The translations under genes and the position numbers were made by a program. From contig JAEXCD010000064.1 in the NCBI GenBank assembly GCA_023393715.1, forward strand, positions 1 to 8,430: DNA of 8,430 nt, read 5' to 3'. Source of the DNA: Bacillota bacterium. GTDB taxonomy: Bacteria > Bacillota > Clostridia > Tissierellales > Peptoniphilaceae. The number at the start of each line of letters is the position of its first letter. Position 1 is the first letter of the stretch. Shown piece by piece: positions 6,271-8,430 of this stretch. Below the pieces are notes generated by a model that searched no databases, was not told where the DNA came from, and saw only the letters and a program-made list of their open reading frames with translations.

Positions 6271-7603
6271 GATGACCCTCGGCGTCATCCTTCTTTTGAT
6301 GGCGACTGTTCTCCTCACCGGCTTCACCATTCTTCATATTTTTACCGCGAGCTTTCGAAACTACCTCCTCGAGGACCGTGCGCGGCGCATCGTTCAAATT
6401 ACGGCGGATATCGGCTCCATCATCCGTGAAGAAAACCATATTCTGAACAATCAGGAGCTTGCGCGGTACGCAAAAAACGAACGCATTGATATTCGCCTTC
6501 TCGATCCCGATGACCGGACGCTCGCCGTCTACGACGGTTTTGATGAAGCTGCTGCGAAATCGGTTGAACAGCAGGGATATGTTCTCATCAACGCACAACA
6601 GGAGGTCCTTGGAACGCTTCAGCTCTCCTACGATCCTGCGGATTCCTCACTGGACGTCGCCGTCACGGCCTTTCTCACCGAAGCTCGGGGCGCGCTCCTC
6701 CTTTCTCTTCTGGCCATCGCACTGGTCGGAGGGCTGGCGGCCTTTTTCTATTCCAAAAAAATTACGACGCCCATCATCCGCCTCTCCGAGCAGACCGAGC
6801 GGCTCCGCAACAAAGAGTACGAGCTCGAGCTTCCCGTGTCGGACATCACCGAAATTCGCGACCTTTCAAACAACCTGCGCGTTCTCTCTCACACGTTGGC
6901 GACGCAGGAAGCCATTCGCCATGACTACGCGCAGGATATCTCACACGAGCTTCGCACGCCGCTGACAAACCTTCAGCTCCACCTCGAGGCCATACAGGAC
7001 GGCATCATCGAGGCGGATCAACAAAGCATGGATGTATTGCTCAACGATGCGCACCGCCTTAACGAGCTCGTCGAACGGCTTAAAAATACGTTTCAGGATA
7101 CCTCCCTGCTCGCTCAGATCACCATAGAAAACATGGATCTCTCTCTGGAGCTGGAGCGCCTGCTGACCGGATTTGAGCCGTCGCTGCAGGCCAAACAGGC
7201 ACACCTCATCCGCGCCATAGAGCCTCATATCAATTTAGCGCTCGATCGGCAGCTCTTCGGCCACATTCTCGCCAACCTCCTCTCAAATGCGGTGAAGGCG
7301 ATCGAGCCCGGCGGTACCATTCGCGTGGCCCTGACCCGGCTTCCGCAGCAGGTCGTCCTCAGCGTCCGCGATGACGGCGTGGGCATCGCGCCGGAGAATC
7401 AATCGCGCATCTTCGACCGCTTCTATCGAGTCGATTCAGCGCGCAATTCACAAAATGGCGGCCAGGGTCTCGGTCTCTCCATTACCAAAAATTTGGTGAC
7501 CGCGCTGAACGGGCAAATCTCGTTGACGAGTGAGCTTGGCAAGGGAACGGAATTTACCGTGGTGTTTTTGTCCCAGCGCGCCATGACAGCGGCGCCGCAG
7601 TAG
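6254..7603 (+). CDS. Membrane sensor histidine kinase
   Basis: The partner kinase of the upstream regulator, 449 residues. It autophosphorylates on His and passes phosphate to the regulator's Asp. Layout: first membrane helix about 8-31, an extracytoplasmic sensor region of about 110 residues (32-145), second membrane helix about 146-166, HAMP linker about 166-219, HisKA with phospho-acceptor His231 in DISHELRTPL, and a HATPase_c domain with N box (Asn341 and Asn345 in LANLLSNAVKAI), G1 box DDGVGI (Asp373-374), F box IFDRFYRVD and G2 box GGQGLGLSI (402-410). All catalytic boxes are intact. The sensor region contains DIRLLDPDDRTLAVYDG and VLGTLQLSYDP, which resemble a small PAS/Cache-like fold, but I recognise no specific ligand domain such as PASTA. 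The gene overlaps the regulator by 17 bp. Position after a penicillin-binding protein suggests a cell-envelope signal; that is inference. Confidence 0.94.
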   Translation: MKLRNRMTLGVILLLMATVLLTGFTILHIFTASFRNYLLEDRARRIVQITADIGSIIREENHILNNQELARYAKNERIDIRLLDPDDRTLAVYDGFDEAAAKSVEQQGYVLINAQQEVLGTLQLSYDPADSSLDVAVTAFLTEARGALLLSLLAIALVGGLAAFFYSKKITTPIIRLSEQTERLRNKEYELELPVSDITEIRDLSNNLRVLSHTLATQEAIRHDYAQDISHELRTPLTNLQLHLEAIQDGIIEADQQSMDVLLNDAHRLNELVERLKNTFQDTSLLAQITIENMDLSLELERLLTGFEPSLQAKQAHLIRAIEPHINLALDRQLFGHILANLLSNAVKAIEPGGTIRVALTRLPQQVVLSVRDDGVGIAPENQSRIFDRFYRVDSARNSQNGGQGLGLSITKNLVTALNGQISLTSELGKGTEFTVVFLSQRAMTAAPQ

Positions 7604-7642
7604 AATGATATGAGCCGGAAAAATCACCGCCCGTTTCTGCAC

Positions 7643-7678
7643 AATAAAAGCATCTGAGATCACTCAGATGCTTTTATT
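7643..7678. terminator. Bidirectional intrinsic terminator between convergent genes
   Basis: A perfect 16-bp inverted repeat with a 4-base loop (ATCA at 7659-7662). The stem core is GCATCTGAG/CTCAGATGC, flanked by AAAA on one side and TTTT on the other, so each strand ends in a U-run within the outer stem. It lies 39 bp after the kinase stop and about 57 bp beyond the 3' end of the convergent dus gene, and can serve both. Confidence 0.9.
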
Positions 7679-7735
7679 ATGTCCTGCGAAATAAATCGGT
7701 GCGACAGAGCGCAATGCCAGGGCGGGCAGGCTTCG

Positions 7736-8430
7736 CTATCGAATCTCTCCGGAAGCGGCTTCCCGATCTGCAAGCTCCTGTCGATAAGCGTGCAAAAGGT
7801 CGAATACCGACTTCTGATCCATGGTCCGGTTGATTTCCTGTTTGACGCGCGCCGATCCGGGAAGTCCCGACAGGTACCAACCCGTGTGCTTGCGCATTTC
7901 CAAAAGCGCGATCCGCTCGCCCTTTACGGATAGCTCCGTTCGGTAGTGGCGTTCGAGGACCGCAAAGCGCTCCGCTAATGTCGCCGGCGTCCACGCTCCT
8001 GTATCGCGCAGCTGGCGAATCTGGCGGAATAAAAAGGGATTCCCCATCGCTCCGCGGCCGATCGCGACGCCCGAACAGCCGGTTTCGCGAACCATGCGAA
8101 GCGCATCCTCCGGCGTCGTCACATCGCCGTTTCCGATTACGGGAATTTGTACGGCATCGACCAGCTGTGCAATGGCCGTCCAGTCAGCTCTGCCGCTGTA
8201 CATCTGCCGCGTCGTGCGTCCGTGGAGTGTCACAAAGGAGACGCCTTCCTCCTGGGCAATGCGTCCGATCTCCACATAATTCCTGGCGTCCTCATCCCAC
8301 CCCAAGCGAAACTTGACGCTGACCGGCTTGTTTGCCGCCTGAACCATCGAACGGAACAGCTTCCCTGCGAGCAACGGATTTTTCATCAGCGCAGAGCCTT
8401 CCCCGTTCTTCGTGATCTTCGGCGCAGGGC
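7736..8430 (-). CDS. dusB: tRNA-dihydrouridine synthase, DusB type (N-terminus cut by window edge)
   Basis: A flavoenzyme that reduces specific uridines in tRNA to dihydrouridine using FMN and NADPH. The last 230 residues are visible. The frame is open to the right edge, where it reads PAPKITKNGEGSALMKNP, the segment that follows the catalytic Cys in the family's GCPxPK motif. The two bases left at the edge (GC) fit the end of a TGC Cys codon. Further motifs: VSVKFRLGWD, VTLHGRTTRQMYSGRADW, IPVIGNGDVTTPEDA, GVAIGRGAMGNPFLF (FMN phosphate-binding region) and the C-terminal MRKHTGWYLSGLPGSARVKQ. These cover the rest of the TIM barrel and the helical tRNA-binding domain. The ATG at 8386 is internal and not the start. 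The pattern fits the DusB/NifR3 group; the exact Dus subfamily is less certain than the enzyme class. It converges on the histidine kinase gene across a terminator. Confidence 0.93.
   Translation of the reverse strand, partial: PAPKITKNGEGSALMKNPLLAGKLFRSMVQAANKPVSVKFRLGWDEDARNYVEIGRIAQEEGVSFVTLHGRTTRQMYSGRADWTAIAQLVDAVQIPVIGNGDVTTPEDALRMVRETGCSGVAIGRGAMGNPFLFRQIRQLRDTGAWTPATLAERFAVLERHYRTELSVKGERIALLEMRKHTGWYLSGLPGSARVKQEINRTMDQKSVFDLLHAYRQELADREAASGEIR

Noticed and set aside
7679..8316. Plus-strand open frames opposite the dus gene
   Set aside because: They lie antisense to a well-conserved tRNA-dihydrouridine synthase and have no similarity or start signals of their own.
1..8430. Mobile element, CRISPR, toxin-antitoxin or defence system
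   Set aside because: I saw no transposase, integrase, regular direct-repeat array, small paired toxin-antitoxin genes or nuclease/helicase genes; every gene is an envelope, nucleotide or tRNA housekeeping or signalling gene.

Overview
The window looks like chromosomal housekeeping DNA from a Gram-positive bacterium of the Bacillota, probably a clostridial or Tissierellia-type anaerobe with GC somewhat above 50% by eye. This rests on the strong GGAGG-type ribosome binding sites, the glmU-prs-pth gene order familiar from Bacillus and Clostridium, a clostridial-style class A penicillin-binding protein, and an OmpR/HisKA two-component pair. No species can be named from the sequence alone. There are no tRNA or rRNA genes, CRISPR arrays, insertion sequences or phage genes, and no gene-free stretch longer than about 215 bp.

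Layout. Bases 1-2343 hold a leftward operon on the minus strand: a glmU-like gene, then prs (PRPP synthetase), then pth (peptidyl-tRNA hydrolase), which runs off the left edge. Bases 2344-2556 are a divergent intergenic region with back-to-back candidate promoters. Bases 2557-7603 hold a rightward operon of three tightly spaced genes: a 996-residue bifunctional class A penicillin-binding protein, an OmpR-family response regulator, and a membrane sensor histidine kinase. Stops and starts are 9 bp apart at the first junction and overlap by 17 bp at the second. Bases 7643-7678 form a perfect 16-bp hairpin with A- and T-rich flanks, a bidirectional terminator. It separates this operon from a convergent tRNA-dihydrouridine synthase gene that runs off the right edge.

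How the genes fit together. The leftward operon supplies a cell-wall precursor (the GlmU product pathway leading to UDP-GlcNAc), PRPP for nucleotide synthesis, and peptidyl-tRNA recycling. The rightward operon polymerises and cross-links peptidoglycan and carries its own phosphorelay. The shared divergent promoter region puts precursor supply beside wall polymerisation.

Most notable points. The GlmU homologue keeps every acetyltransferase active-site residue I can check (all at a constant offset of 83 from E. coli numbering). Its N-terminal uridyltransferase domain is short and lacks the nucleotide-binding signature, so the cell would need another enzyme to make UDP-GlcNAc. The penicillin-binding protein carries a large insertion (about 130 residues or more) between its glycosyltransferase and transpeptidase domains, and a repetitive Thr/Ser/Glu-rich tail. 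It is transcribed with its own two-component system. I see no clearly novel multi-gene system.
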